Made by a program: the position numbers and the translations under genes. A DNA stretch of 64,000 bases from CAVOHU01 sp963843385 (GTDB taxonomy: Bacteria; Acidobacteriota; Vicinamibacteria; Vicinamibacterales; JAKQTR01), in assembly GCA_963843385.1 (NCBI GenBank), contig CAWJJY010000007.1, positions 682,001 to 746,000 of the forward strand, read 5' to 3'. Below the pieces are notes generated by a model that searched no databases, had not been told where the DNA came from, and saw only the letters and a program-made list of their open reading frames with translations. Within the stretch, counting starts at the first letter, position 1. Each line of letters starts with the position of its first letter. Below are positions 26,848-35,416 of the stretch, piece after piece.

Positions 26848-27327
26848 CTAGGGCAGAGGCAAGAGCGGCCGGCCGTACGAGAAGAACGGCCAGGGAATCG
26901 ACGTCAGAATGATCACCAGCGCGAGGCCGAAATAGAGAAGCGCGTAGCGCTGCGCGGCGGTGCCCCCCGTGCGCTTCGCCTTCGCGAATCCCACGTGGGC
27001 GAGCACCACGGCTGCCACGAGCGCAATCGGGTGCTCGACCACCCAGAACCGCATCGTCCGATTCTGCATCGCCAGGCTGAGATTCGTCATCGCGGCCTTG
27101 ACCACCGGGCTCAACCCCACGTACATCGCGGCGCCGAGCAGGAACTGGACGTCGAGCGCGATGACGAGCAGGCGGCCGACCTGCTCGTCGGTGCCCGACC
27201 ATGGCCGGCCTCCCTGCCGAGCCAACAGGGCGCGCGCAACTGCCGTCAGTACCAGTGCCACAATGGCCCAGCGCATCAGGGAGTGAAGGCCGAGAACGGT
27301 TCCGTAGATGCCGTAGGCGCTGTACAT
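26848..27327 (-). CDS. Four-helix inner-membrane protein
   Basis: 159 aa with four predicted transmembrane helices (SLMRWAIVALVLTAVARALL, LVIALDVQFLLGAAMYVGL, EHPIALVAAVVLAHVGFAK, YALLYFGLALVIILTSIPW). Histidines in LHSLMRW and EHPIAL recall small heme-binding or cytochrome b561-like membrane proteins, but no firm family can be named. It starts at ATG 27327 after a GAGG-type ribosome site. Its neighbour on the same strand is the YceI gene, separated by a terminator hairpin. Confidence 0.65.
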   Translation of the reverse strand: MYSAYGIYGTVLGLHSLMRWAIVALVLTAVARALLARQGGRPWSGTDEQVGRLLVIALDVQFLLGAAMYVGLSPVVKAAMTNLSLAMQNRTMRFWVVEHPIALVAAVVLAHVGFAKAKRTGGTAAQRYALLYFGLALVIILTSIPWPFFSYGRPLLPLP

Positions 27328-27432
27328 GTTCCACCTCTGCGAGGGCGACTGATCCCGTCGTCGGACGACGGTGAGAGTCTACCGCAGGAAGACCGATCGA
27401 GCGGACTGGTGGGCGGCCGATGTACACGGAAA

Positions 27433-27452
27433 GGGGGCGTCAATACGCCCCC
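27433..27452 (-). terminator. Terminator after the YceI gene
   Basis: GGGGGCGT (27433-27440) and ACGCCCCC (27445-27452): perfect 8-bp stem, 4-nt loop. On the minus strand it is followed by TTT and lies about 60 nt beyond the yceI stop. Confidence 0.6.
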
Positions 27453-27512
27453 TGCTGACTGGTCGCGTCATGGCCGACCGCGTCGCCACCACTCCCGTCC
27501 CGCACACACGCG

Positions 27513-28112
27513 TTACTTGGCAGGCGGAGGCTGCGACAGCTCCACGTCGATGATGATCGACACCTCATCACCCACGACGACGCCGCCACCGTCGAGCGCG
27601 CGGCTCCATGTGATGCCGAATTCCTGCCTGTTGATCTTGCTGGTCGCCGAGGTTCCCATCTTCGCCCCCCCGCGCTGGTCCTTGATGGGCGCGCTAGGAG
27701 CCGCCACGTCGAGCACGACCTGCTTGGTGATGCCCTTGATGGTGAGGTCGCCGGCCACTTTGAATCCGCCACCCGGCACCACGTCCACCTTGGTCGACTT
27801 GAAAGTCATGGTGGGGAACTTCTCGACGTCGAAGAAGTTCGCGCTGCGAAGGTCGTTGTCTCGACCGGCCACGCGCGTGTCGATGCCTGCCACGTCGATG
27901 GTCGCGTCGATCTTCATGGACTGCGGCTGAGCCGGGTCGAACGTCACCGTTCCGGTGACCTTGCCGAGTTGGCCCCTGACTGTCGAGATCATCATGTGCC
28001 GGACTGCGAACTGCGCGGCCGTGTGCGACGGATCGATCGTCCACGTCTGCGCCTGCGTCGCACTCGCAGCACCCACCAGCGCGGTGATTCCAATGACAAC
28101 TGAACGAAACAT
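27513..28112 (-). CDS. YceI family periplasmic protein
   Basis: 199 aa; a signal peptide (residues 1-22, ending TQAQ) directs it to the periplasm. The lipocalin-like YceI fold is recognised from WTIDPSHTAAQFAVRHMMIS, TVRGQLGKVTGTVTFDP, the RDNDLRSANFFDVEKFPTMTF core motif, and GDLTIKGITKQVVLDV. Members bind polyisoprenoid lipids; the biological role here is not visible. Length is standard for the family. Confidence 0.92.
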   Translation of the reverse strand: MFRSVVIGITALVGAASATQAQTWTIDPSHTAAQFAVRHMMISTVRGQLGKVTGTVTFDPAQPQSMKIDATIDVAGIDTRVAGRDNDLRSANFFDVEKFPTMTFKSTKVDVVPGGGFKVAGDLTIKGITKQVVLDVAAPSAPIKDQRGGAKMGTSATSKINRQEFGITWSRALDGGGVVVGDEVSIIIDVELSQPPPAK

Positions 28113-28322
28113 CTGGCCCTCCCGATTGCTGTCGTCACGAGCCCGGACTCACCAGTTAGGACGCCCTCAGCCGCGCGTTGGATCCGTTTGCGCGCCGGAT
28201 CGGGGGGCCAGGCGTACCTGGTGGAGAATTCCACGCTACGTGATCGGGGCGTGAGATCGCGCGGCCCGGGTTGGCCGGGGTATCGCAGTCAGCACGCTTC
28301 GGGGCGTTGGCCGGGCGTGTGC

Positions 28323-28328
28323 TACGCT
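28323..28328 (+). promoter_or_regulatory. -10 box, leaderless rsgA
   Basis: TACGCT, then 6 nt, then the GTG start of rsgA. The preceding bases contain no ribosome-binding site for this start. Confidence 0.5.
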
Positions 28329-28334
28329 CGTATC

Positions 28335-29399
28335 GTGAGTCTCCGTGATTTCGGCTGGGACGTGTCTTTCGAGCAGCACTTCGCCACAGTGGCCGCACCC
28401 GGCCAGTTCCAAGGGCGGGTGACGCTCGACCACCAGCAGATCTATACGGTCCATGACGGCACCGCGGAGTTGCTGGCCACCCTGGCGGGCCGGCTGCGGC
28501 ATCGCACCGCCGAGCGCCATGAGTTGCCGGCCGTCGGAGACTGGGTCGTGCTGGATCCGCTGCAGGGCGGATCGCGCGGAGTGATCCAGGCCGTGCTGCC
28601 TCGTCGCAGCAAGTTCTCGAGGAAAGTGGCGGGCGAGGAGACCCAGGAACAGGTAGTCGCGGCTAATGTCGACACCGTGTTCCTCATGATGGGGCTGGAC
28701 CGCGACTACAGCCTGCGGCGGATCGAACGCTACCTCATCACCGCCCGCGACGGCGGAGCGCTGCCCGTCGTCGTGCTGAACAAGGCCGACATCTGCGAGG
28801 AAGTGGTGCTTCGGATTGCGGAGGTCGAGTCGGTGGCTGCCGGCGCGCCGGTCGTCGCCCTCAGCGTCAGGACGAGCCTGTCGCTCGACGTCCTGGATCC
28901 GCACCTGTTGCCCGGACAGACGGTTGCGCTGCTTGGCTCATCGGGAGTGGGCAAGTCGACCCTGGTGAACCGGCTCATCGGGCAGGAGGTGCAGCGCACG
29001 CGCGAGGTGCGGGAAAGCGACCAGCGCGGACGCCACACGACGTCGCGTCGTGAGTTGATCCGCCTGCCCGGAGGCGCATTGCTCATCGACACGCCGGGCA
29101 TGCGCGAACTCCAGTTGTGGGACGGTGGTCTTTCGCTGCCGGTCACCTTCGACGATGTCGCCGCGATCGGGCTCGACTGCCGCTTCACCGATTGTCGCCA
29201 CGACTCCGAACCCGGCTGCGCCGTCAAGGTGGCGGTGGAGGAGGGGCGGCTGCCCGCCGACCGGCTCGAAGCATTCCGGTCGCTGCAACGGGAATCCGAC
29301 TACATGGTCTCCCGGCAGGACCAGCGTGCCCAGATTGAACGGAAGCGCCGCTGGAAAGTGATCTCGAAGGTGGCCCGCGACTTCAAGCCCAGGGAATAG
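28335..29399 (+). CDS. rsgA: Ribosome small-subunit-dependent GTPase A
   Basis: 354 aa; circularly permuted GTPase that helps 30S maturation. An OB-fold covers about residues 25-95 (ERHELPAVGDWVVL). The G motifs appear in permuted order: G4 VVLNKADIC, then G1 LLGSSGVGKSTLVNRL and G3 LIDTPGMRELQLW. A C-terminal zinc site has DCRFTDCRHDSEPGCAV. GTG 28335 is chosen because the 6-nt-spaced -10 box and the start of similarity (LRDFGWD) agree; a longer frame upstream lacks both. Confidence 0.94.
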   Translation: MSLRDFGWDVSFEQHFATVAAPGQFQGRVTLDHQQIYTVHDGTAELLATLAGRLRHRTAERHELPAVGDWVVLDPLQGGSRGVIQAVLPRRSKFSRKVAGEETQEQVVAANVDTVFLMMGLDRDYSLRRIERYLITARDGGALPVVVLNKADICEEVVLRIAEVESVAAGAPVVALSVRTSLSLDVLDPHLLPGQTVALLGSSGVGKSTLVNRLIGQEVQRTREVRESDQRGRHTTSRRELIRLPGGALLIDTPGMRELQLWDGGLSLPVTFDDVAAIGLDCRFTDCRHDSEPGCAVKVAVEEGRLPADRLEAFRSLQRESDYMVSRQDQRAQIERKRRWKVISKVARDFKPRE

Positions 29400-29401
29400 G
29401 C

Positions 29402-29428
29402 CGGGGCCCGATCGATGGTCGGGCCCCG
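29402..29428. terminator. Hairpin between convergent rsgA and M14 genes
   Basis: CGGGGCCCGA (29402-29411) and TCGGGCCCCG (29419-29428) form a perfect 10-bp stem with a 7-nt loop, placed 2 nt after the rsgA stop. It probably serves both strands; no U-tract is present. Confidence 0.6.
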
Positions 29429-29452
29429 CACATCTGATCGGAAGCACGCTCT

Positions 29453-32140
29453 CTACCGCGCGGCCGGACCGGGGCCGCCGGCAGCCGACTGGTACAATGC
29501 GTTGAACAGCATCGGGAAGGTCGCCTGCGTCTGGGCACGATGCTGCGGACGCAGGCCGAACAGCACGACCCGTCCCGGGTTCATCTCCACCGAGACCACC
29601 GCCGCACGTCCCGTCATCAACTCTTCGCCCTTCAGCCAGCCGGACGCCACGACGTCAGCGTTCGGATAGCGAGCCACCACCGAGGCCCGCTGCGAATTGA
29701 ACCCCTCGATCAGCGTGAAGAACGGGCTGTTCACGTAGAACCCGTAGGTGTCCGCGTCCATGCCGAAGCCGAGCGGGCTGGCGGTGTCGACCTGGACCTT
29801 GAGAATCGTCCCGGGCGCGAAATGCTGGTCCCGGGTCAGCCCGCGCTTCACGTTTCGGACCGGCAGCGGCAGCCGGTCAATCGCCAGATCGCAGGCAGCG
29901 CCAAGCGTGATGAGTGTGCCCCCCTGGGACACGAACTCCTGCAGCGCCTTGAGCCCTGCCTCGCCGATGCCGCCGCGGTACTCCGGACGGACCGACGGGG
30001 ACTCGCTGCCCGACAGAATGTCGCGCGGCTGCTGGTCGGCGAGGATGATCGCGTCGAACCGGTCGTGCAGCCTGCCCGCTTTCACATCCGCGTTGTGAAG
30101 GGACACGTATGGGAACTCGTACTGCTCGATCACCCACCGCGTCCATCCCTCGTCCATCGACGCGGTCCACGACTGGTACAACCCGACGCGCGGGGCCTTG
30201 AGCAGCACGGCACCCGCGGATGGCGCGGTCTTGTCGTCGATCGCCCGCACGTTCAGGCCGAGAGCCGACGACACCGTTTCAATCGTCGCGCGGGGCACGC
30301 CTGACACCTCGGCCCGGGTGACACGGCCGCCCCTGTCCGGAACGTTGACCAGGCTGAGCTTCGCGCCGGCCTTGAGGAGTCGGTTGATGGCGATCGCGCC
30401 GGCCGGTCCGGCGTAGTCGAAGGTGAATCGCCTTCCGGATCCCGTCACGTCGCCGGCGATTCGCGGCGCCTCGTTCAGCCGAGTGAGGCGAACCGTGTCC
30501 GCGAGCGGCTTCTTGACGAAGGTCGTGTCGACACCCATCAGCATGCCGAGCGACCAGGCCGTGACATCGTACGGAGGCTCCGGTGGTGAGGTCGGAGAAC
30601 GGCGGACCTCGGGGTAGGTCTGCTTTTCGAGCATGTCCTTTGCGTAGCGGGCGAACACCTGAGCCATCGGGATGACAAATGTGCCAGCCGGCACATCCGC
30701 GCCGTCAGCCTGGAATGCGGCATCGGCACGGTAGACCTGGACGCCGCCGATTTGAAGGCGATCCACCAGCCGGCCGGCGGCCGATGGGTCGTGCTGCGCG
30801 TCGGGTCGAATGAGGATCGCGGCCGGGTCGCCCTTCCTGCCGGCCTCGATGGTCGAGCGGTTCACCTCGTAGATCTGGCGGAGCAGCGTCTCGCGCTGGT
30901 CGGCGGCGCTCTCGAGCAGCGCCATCGTTGCGATCAGCTCGTAGTCGACGATGTCGCGCAGCGTCCACCTGCCGCCCAGCCACGGGCGGGGATACTCGGT
31001 GCGCGGCATGACATCGCGAGGAGCCGCCAGCGGCGCGTTCGCGCCCTCGCCGCCCCGTCCGCCTCCGCCCGCGCCGCGCCCTTCGGCAGGCGCAGCCGCC
31101 GGCGGTCGGCCCAGCTCGGCACGCCGCTGTTCGGTCGGGGATGCGACGCGCACCGAGGCCACCTCGGTCAGCAGACCGATCTCGTTGTGCCACCAGCCGC
31201 TCCACGCCATGGCGCCTTCCCAGAAATTCGTATAGGTGGAGTTGTAGATGATGCCGTCCTTGCCGGCCGCCTCGAGCGCGGCCGCCTGGCTCTGGCCGAG
31301 GATGCCGTTCCACCGATAGATGAGCGGGTGCACGTTCAGGTTGATCGGGTCGGTGGCCGGCATGACGAAGATTCGCGCTCCGCCCGAGCCCATCTGGTGC
31401 TCGTCGAGCCAGACCGCGGGGAACCAGTCCTGCCAGAGGAGCCGGGCGGTCAGCACGCTTTCCTTCTGCGTGAACATGTACATGTCACGGTTGTCGTCGT
31501 GCCCGACATAGGGGTGATACAGCCACGGCATCGAGCCGTTCTCGAACTCGGTCCCGAGATTCTTGTTGTACCAGTCGACGACCATGATCTGCCCGTCCGG
31601 ATTCAGGCTCGGCACGAGCACGAAGATGACGTTGTCGAGAATCTTCTGCACGCGCGGGGAGCTGTCGGTCGCGAGCTTGTATACGAGGTCGAGCGCCATC
31701 TGCGAGGACCCGATCTCGGTCGAGTGAATGTTGCACGTCACCGCGACGACCGCCTTGCCGGACTTGAAGATCTCGTCGCGCTGATCGTCGGTCGGCAGTC
31801 CGTCCTGCAGGTAGAGGCGCCGCTCGAGTCCGCGGTAGTACTCGCGCCTCTGTAGCGTCGCGGGCGCGCTGATCTCCACGGCGATGAACGGATGATCGAG
31901 CGTCGACCTGCCCAGCTCGCGAACCTGGACGCGATCGGAGGATCCCGCCACGATCTTCATGTATTCGACGATCTTGTCCCAGCGGGCCAGCTTCGTATCG
32001 GCGCCAACCTTGAATCCCAGGAACTGCTCGGGTGTCTGGACCGTGCCCGGTGCGGATGCCCGGAGGTGCGCAGACGGCCAGGGCGTCGAGATCAGGGACG
32101 CGATGAGGACGGCAGCGAGCGCGAGTCGTCGAGGATGCAT
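29453..32140 (-). CDS. Secreted M14-family zinc carboxypeptidase
   Basis: 895 aa from ATG 32140 (AAGGAG upstream). A signal peptide covers about residues 1-30. The M14 catalytic domain is at about residues 35-400: zinc motif in NIHSTEIGSSQMALDLVY (HxxE), FVLVPSLNPDGQIMV, and LDEHQMGSGGARIF. A Gly/Ala/Pro-rich linker follows, then a C-terminal region with a glutamine-amidotransferase-like fold (FDAIILADQQPRDILSG ... FVSQGGTLITLGAA). This long architecture is common in large exported M14 peptidases of Acidobacteriota and Bacteroidota. Substrate unknown. Confidence 0.85.
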   Translation of the reverse strand: MHPRRLALAAVLIASLISTPWPSAHLRASAPGTVQTPEQFLGFKVGADTKLARWDKIVEYMKIVAGSSDRVQVRELGRSTLDHPFIAVEISAPATLQRREYYRGLERRLYLQDGLPTDDQRDEIFKSGKAVVAVTCNIHSTEIGSSQMALDLVYKLATDSSPRVQKILDNVIFVLVPSLNPDGQIMVVDWYNKNLGTEFENGSMPWLYHPYVGHDDNRDMYMFTQKESVLTARLLWQDWFPAVWLDEHQMGSGGARIFVMPATDPINLNVHPLIYRWNGILGQSQAAALEAAGKDGIIYNSTYTNFWEGAMAWSGWWHNEIGLLTEVASVRVASPTEQRRAELGRPPAAAPAEGRGAGGGGRGGEGANAPLAAPRDVMPRTEYPRPWLGGRWTLRDIVDYELIATMALLESAADQRETLLRQIYEVNRSTIEAGRKGDPAAILIRPDAQHDPSAAGRLVDRLQIGGVQVYRADAAFQADGADVPAGTFVIPMAQVFARYAKDMLEKQTYPEVRRSPTSPPEPPYDVTAWSLGMLMGVDTTFVKKPLADTVRLTRLNEAPRIAGDVTGSGRRFTFDYAGPAGAIAINRLLKAGAKLSLVNVPDRGGRVTRAEVSGVPRATIETVSSALGLNVRAIDDKTAPSAGAVLLKAPRVGLYQSWTASMDEGWTRWVIEQYEFPYVSLHNADVKAGRLHDRFDAIILADQQPRDILSGSESPSVRPEYRGGIGEAGLKALQEFVSQGGTLITLGAACDLAIDRLPLPVRNVKRGLTRDQHFAPGTILKVQVDTASPLGFGMDADTYGFYVNSPFFTLIEGFNSQRASVVARYPNADVVASGWLKGEELMTGRAAVVSVEMNPGRVVLFGLRPQHRAQTQATFPMLFNALYQSAAGGPGPAAR

Positions 32141-32317
32141 CTGGCGATCTCCTTGAGGTCGGACCAGCACGGCGTGGCAGACCCCGGCGCCGCGCTGGTC
32201 GGGGAACTATACCACCGCGGTGGCTGCCGGGCGCCCGTCCGCGGGGGGGAACTTTCAGGAGCGAGGCGGCCGCCTCCGCAGTTGATCCCCGCCCGCCGGC
32301 CGTGTCACCGTACGCAC

Positions 32318-33820
32318 ATGGCCGCAGCAGGCATCGAACTGGTCAGACGCGCGTCGGAGTGGACCCACCGTACGGCGATGATCGCGAAGGGGCACGCGTC
32401 GACTTACGGCGAATTGCTCGACAGGTCGGCCCGCCTCGCCCGGGAATTGCTGGATGGCAGCTCGGATCTGGGCGAGCAGCGCGTCGTCCTGCTGGTCGCT
32501 CCCGGCGAAGACTACGTCGTGGCGCAGTGGGCCATCTGGCAAGCGGGAGGCATTGTTGTCCCCGTCACCGCAGCGCAGGCGCCCAGGGAGTGGACCCACG
32601 TCCTGGATGACAGCAGCGCGTCGGCTGCCGTCGTCGACCCGTCGTGCCCCGCATTCCGCGGCCTCGCGCAGGCGCGGGGCCTGCGGGTGGTTGACGTGGA
32701 GGCGGGCGGAGCCCTCCGTGCCGACCTGCCCGGCGTAGGGCCCGAACGCCGCGCCATGATCCTCTACACGAGCGGCACGACCAGCACACCGAAAGGCGTC
32801 GTGCTGACCCACGCGAACATCGAGGCCGAGATCACGTGCCTCATCGAGGCGTGGGCCTGGACCCGGGACGATCGGATCCTCCACGTGTTGCCGCTGAACC
32901 ACACGCACGGCATCATCAACGTTCTGGGCTGCGCGCTGTGGGCCGGTGCCGCCTGCGAGCTGTTGCCGCGGGCGGATGCGGACGCGATCTGGGATCGCCT
33001 CGGCAGTGGAGAACTGACCCTGTTCATGGCGGTGCCCACCATCTATCGCCGGCTCGTCACCGCGTGGGAGGCCGCCCCGCCGGATCGGCAACGGGCCTGG
33101 TCCAGGGGAGCGGGTCAGCTGCGGCTGATGGTGTCGGGATCCGCGGCGCTGCCCGTGGGGGTGCTCGAGCGGTGGCGGGAGATCACCGGCCACGTCCTCC
33201 TCGAGCGTTACGGGATGACCGAGATCGGCATGGCGTTGTCCAACTCAATCGACGGTGAGCGACGGCCCGGCTTCGTCGGGGCGCCGTTGCCGAGGGTGGA
33301 GGTCCGATTGCGGGATGAGTCGGGCGACGAGGTCCCGGCGGGGCAGCCCGGCGAGATCCAGGTGAAGGGGCCAGGCGTCTTTCTGGAGTACTGGGGCCGT
33401 GGGGACGCTTCCGCGAGTGCCTTTGTCGACGGGTGGTTCCGTACCGGCGACATCGCCGTCTGCGAGGGGGGCATGTACCGGATCCTGGGCCGCAGTTCGG
33501 TGGACATCATCAAGACCGGGGGCTACAAAGTGTCGGCGCTGGAGGTCGAGGAGGTGCTGCGCGAGCATCCCGACGTTTCTGACTGCGCGGTGGTCGGAAT
33601 CGACGATCCGGAGTGGGGAGAGCGCGTGTCGGTTGCCGTCGTGTCCCGGTCGGGCGGGCCGATCGGGCTCGACCAGATCCGGCAGTGGGCCCGAACGCGG
33701 ATGGCAGGCTACAAGATGCCCGGCCGTCTGATCATGGTCGGCGATCTGCCTCGCAACCTGATGGGCAAGGTCTCCAAGCCCGAGGTGAAACGCCTGTTCG
33801 AAACCGCGGGCCAGGGCTGA
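32318..33820 (+). CDS. Acyl-CoA synthetase, malonyl-CoA synthetase-like
   Basis: 500-aa ANL-superfamily enzyme that would activate a carboxylate with ATP and CoA. It contains the P-loop ILYTSGTTSTPKGVVLTH, LPLNHTHGIIN, MVSGSAALP, LLERYGMTEIGMALSN, the Asp of DGWFRTGDIA, the hinge ILGRSSVDIIKTGGYKVSA and the catalytic Lys in LMGKVSKPEVK. ERRPGFVGAPLPRVEVRL right after the Thr-Glu motif resembles MatB/ACSF3 malonyl-CoA synthetases, so malonate is a reasonable guess. ATG 32318 is chosen because the open frame before it overlaps the M14 gene promoter region. Confidence 0.82.
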   Translation: MAAAGIELVRRASEWTHRTAMIAKGHASTYGELLDRSARLARELLDGSSDLGEQRVVLLVAPGEDYVVAQWAIWQAGGIVVPVTAAQAPREWTHVLDDSSASAAVVDPSCPAFRGLAQARGLRVVDVEAGGALRADLPGVGPERRAMILYTSGTTSTPKGVVLTHANIEAEITCLIEAWAWTRDDRILHVLPLNHTHGIINVLGCALWAGAACELLPRADADAIWDRLGSGELTLFMAVPTIYRRLVTAWEAAPPDRQRAWSRGAGQLRLMVSGSAALPVGVLERWREITGHVLLERYGMTEIGMALSNSIDGERRPGFVGAPLPRVEVRLRDESGDEVPAGQPGEIQVKGPGVFLEYWGRGDASASAFVDGWFRTGDIAVCEGGMYRILGRSSVDIIKTGGYKVSALEVEEVLREHPDVSDCAVVGIDDPEWGERVSVAVVSRSGGPIGLDQIRQWARTRMAGYKMPGRLIMVGDLPRNLMGKVSKPEVKRLFETAGQG

Positions 33821-33937
33821 GGTCCCCGGGCCCGTTGGGAGCCGGGGAGTGGAGAGAATCGGCCCGCTTGCATTACACTGAAGAAATCCCCGGGCTGAAG
33901 GCCCCCCGGCCGCTCCCTGGGCCTCGAGGTAGCGTGT

Positions 33938-34393
33938 ATGTTTGCCAGTGTTCTCGCGCTCGCGCTATCGTTGGCCACTGCTGCCGGACCCGATCCACAG
34001 GTCCTCGAACAGCAGGCCCGCCAGCTCGAGGCGAAGTTGATTGCCCCGTGCTGCTGGACCCAGCAGGTGTCGTTGCACCAGTCCGCGGCCGCTGACGAAA
34101 TAAAGCAGAACATTCGGGTGATGCTCGCGACCGGCCAGACGAACCAGCAGATCCTGGATTACTACGTGGCTCGCTACGGTGATCGGATCCTCGCCGAACC
34201 GCCTGCCCGCGGGTTCTCGGCCTCGCTCTACGTGCTGCCGTGGTTCTTCCTCGCCGGCAGCGTCGGCCTGGTCGTGTTCATCGTGCGCCGGTTGCGGACG
34301 CCCGAGCCCGAGCTCCGGCCGAGTGTCGAACCGGCGGAGGTGAACGAGACGGAAGCCGATCGCATCGACGAGGAACTGCGGAATCTTGAGTGA
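33938..34393 (+). CDS. ccmH: Cytochrome c biogenesis protein CcmH/NrfF family
   Basis: 151 aa. A short signal peptide is followed by the redox motif LIAPCCWTQQVSLHQS, a variant of the usual LRCPVCQNQ site in which two Cys are adjacent. Then come DEIKQNIRVMLATGQTNQQILDYYVARYGDRIL, one transmembrane helix (LYVLPWFFLAGSVGLVVFIV) and a cytoplasmic acidic tail. It would keep apocytochrome thiols reduced for heme attachment, relevant to the cytochrome-containing fusion elsewhere in the window. TACACT at 33874-33879 is a likely -10, giving a leader of about 55 nt. Its stop overlaps the next gene. Confidence 0.85.
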   Translation: MFASVLALALSLATAAGPDPQVLEQQARQLEAKLIAPCCWTQQVSLHQSAAADEIKQNIRVMLATGQTNQQILDYYVARYGDRILAEPPARGFSASLYVLPWFFLAGSVGLVVFIVRRLRTPEPELRPSVEPAEVNETEADRIDEELRNLE

Positions 34394-34856
34394 CGACACC
34401 TTGAGCCTGCAGGCGCGCTTCGCTCCGCAGACGACGTGTTTCGGCTGCGGCCCGGCCAACTCGCAGGGGTTGCAGATCGGCAGCTACGTCGAAGGCGACG
34501 AGATCGTCCTCGACTGGACGCCGAAGCCGCACCACGAGGCGTTTCCGGGATTCGTCAGCGGCGGCATCATCGGCGTGCTCTTCGATTGCCACTGCAACTG
34601 GACTGCCGCCTATCACCTGATGCGCCAGGCAGGCGCGGAGCGGCCGCCGGTTACCGTGACCTCCGAATACAGCGTGAAGCTGAAGAAGCCGACCCCGAGC
34701 CATGGACCGGTACGCCTGCGGGCGCGTGTCGTCGAATCGACCGGGGACCGCGCGGTCGTCGAGTCCACACTCGAAGCCGACGGCGTGCTGTGTGCCAGCT
34801 GCCGCGGCACGTTCGTCGCCGTGAAGCCGGGACACCCGGCGTACCAACGGTGGTAA
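34386..34856 (+). CDS. PaaI-type hot-dog thioesterase
   Basis: 156 aa from TTG 34386, overlapping the ccmH stop by 8 nt; a later start at TTG 34401 cannot be excluded. The hot-dog fold is indicated by the FPGFVSGGIIGVLFDCHCNWTA block (active-site helix), VTVTSEYSVKLKKPTP and RARVVESTGDRAVVESTL. A Cys-rich N-terminal turn, TTCFGCGPANSQGLQI, is typical of the subfamily. It hydrolyses some acyl-CoA thioester, substrate unknown. Confidence 0.8.
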   Translation: MSDDTLSLQARFAPQTTCFGCGPANSQGLQIGSYVEGDEIVLDWTPKPHHEAFPGFVSGGIIGVLFDCHCNWTAAYHLMRQAGAERPPVTVTSEYSVKLKKPTPSHGPVRLRARVVESTGDRAVVESTLEADGVLCASCRGTFVAVKPGHPAYQRW

Positions 34857-34870
34857 GGAGAGTCGATTCC

Positions 34871-35416
34871 ATGCGCAGACAGCTCATTGGCACACTCGTT
34901 GTCGCGCTGCAACTGGGGGCGGCAGCCATGGCGAATGTCGGAGCAGCGGTCGAGTTGAAGCCAGGAGATCCCGCGCCGGATTTCAGCCTGATCGGGACCG
35001 ATGGCCGGACCTACCATCTCGCCGAGTTCAAGGGCAAGCGCGCCGTCGTGCTGGCGTGGTACCCGAAGGCGTTCACCGGCGGTTGAACGGCCGAGTGCAA
35101 GTCGCTCCGTGCGAGCGGCGACGGGATCAAGGCATTCGACGTCATGCACTTCGCGGCAAGCGTGGACACGCCCGAAGTGAACAAGAAATTCGCCGAGTCG
35201 CTCGAGGTCGACTATCCGATCCTGAGCGACCCCGGCAAGCAGGTGGCGACCGCCTACGGCGTCGTCACGCCCGAACGGGCCACGGCCTTCAGGTGGACCT
35301 TCTATATCGGCGTCGACGGGAAGATTCTCTTCATCGACAAGAAGGTCAACCCGGAGACGGCCGGTCCGGACATCGCCGCGAAGCTGGCTGAACTCGGTGT
35401 GGCCAGGAAGCGGTGA
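34871..35416 (+). CDS. Periplasmic selenocysteine peroxiredoxin (in-frame UGA at the peroxidatic position)
   Basis: 181 aa if the UGA at 35084-35086 (codon 72) is read as selenocysteine. Signal peptide about residues 1-26, then the AhpC/TSA fold: LKPGDPAPDFSLIGTDGRTY, VVLAWYPKAFTGG-U-TAECKSLR, DVMHFAASVDTPEVNKKFA, YPILSDPGKQVATAYGV, WTFYIGVDGKILFID. Cys normally occupies the U position, and the resolving Cys is four residues later (UxxxC). Reading frame and similarity continue unbroken past the UGA to TGA 35414-35416. A stable hairpin follows the UGA at the right distance for a bacterial SECIS. It would reduce peroxides in the periplasm. GGAG precedes the ATG. A frame-based gene caller would split it in two. 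Confidence 0.88.
35084..35119 (+). promoter_or_regulatory. UGA codon plus bacterial SECIS-like hairpin
   Basis: After TGA 35084-35086, GTCGCTC (35101-35107) pairs with GAGCGGC (35113-35119) through 7 bp, one of them G-U, closing a 5-nt loop CGTGC. The loop contains the G-U preferred by SelB in bacterial SECIS elements and starts 21 nt after the UGA, within the usual range. Confidence 0.75.
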
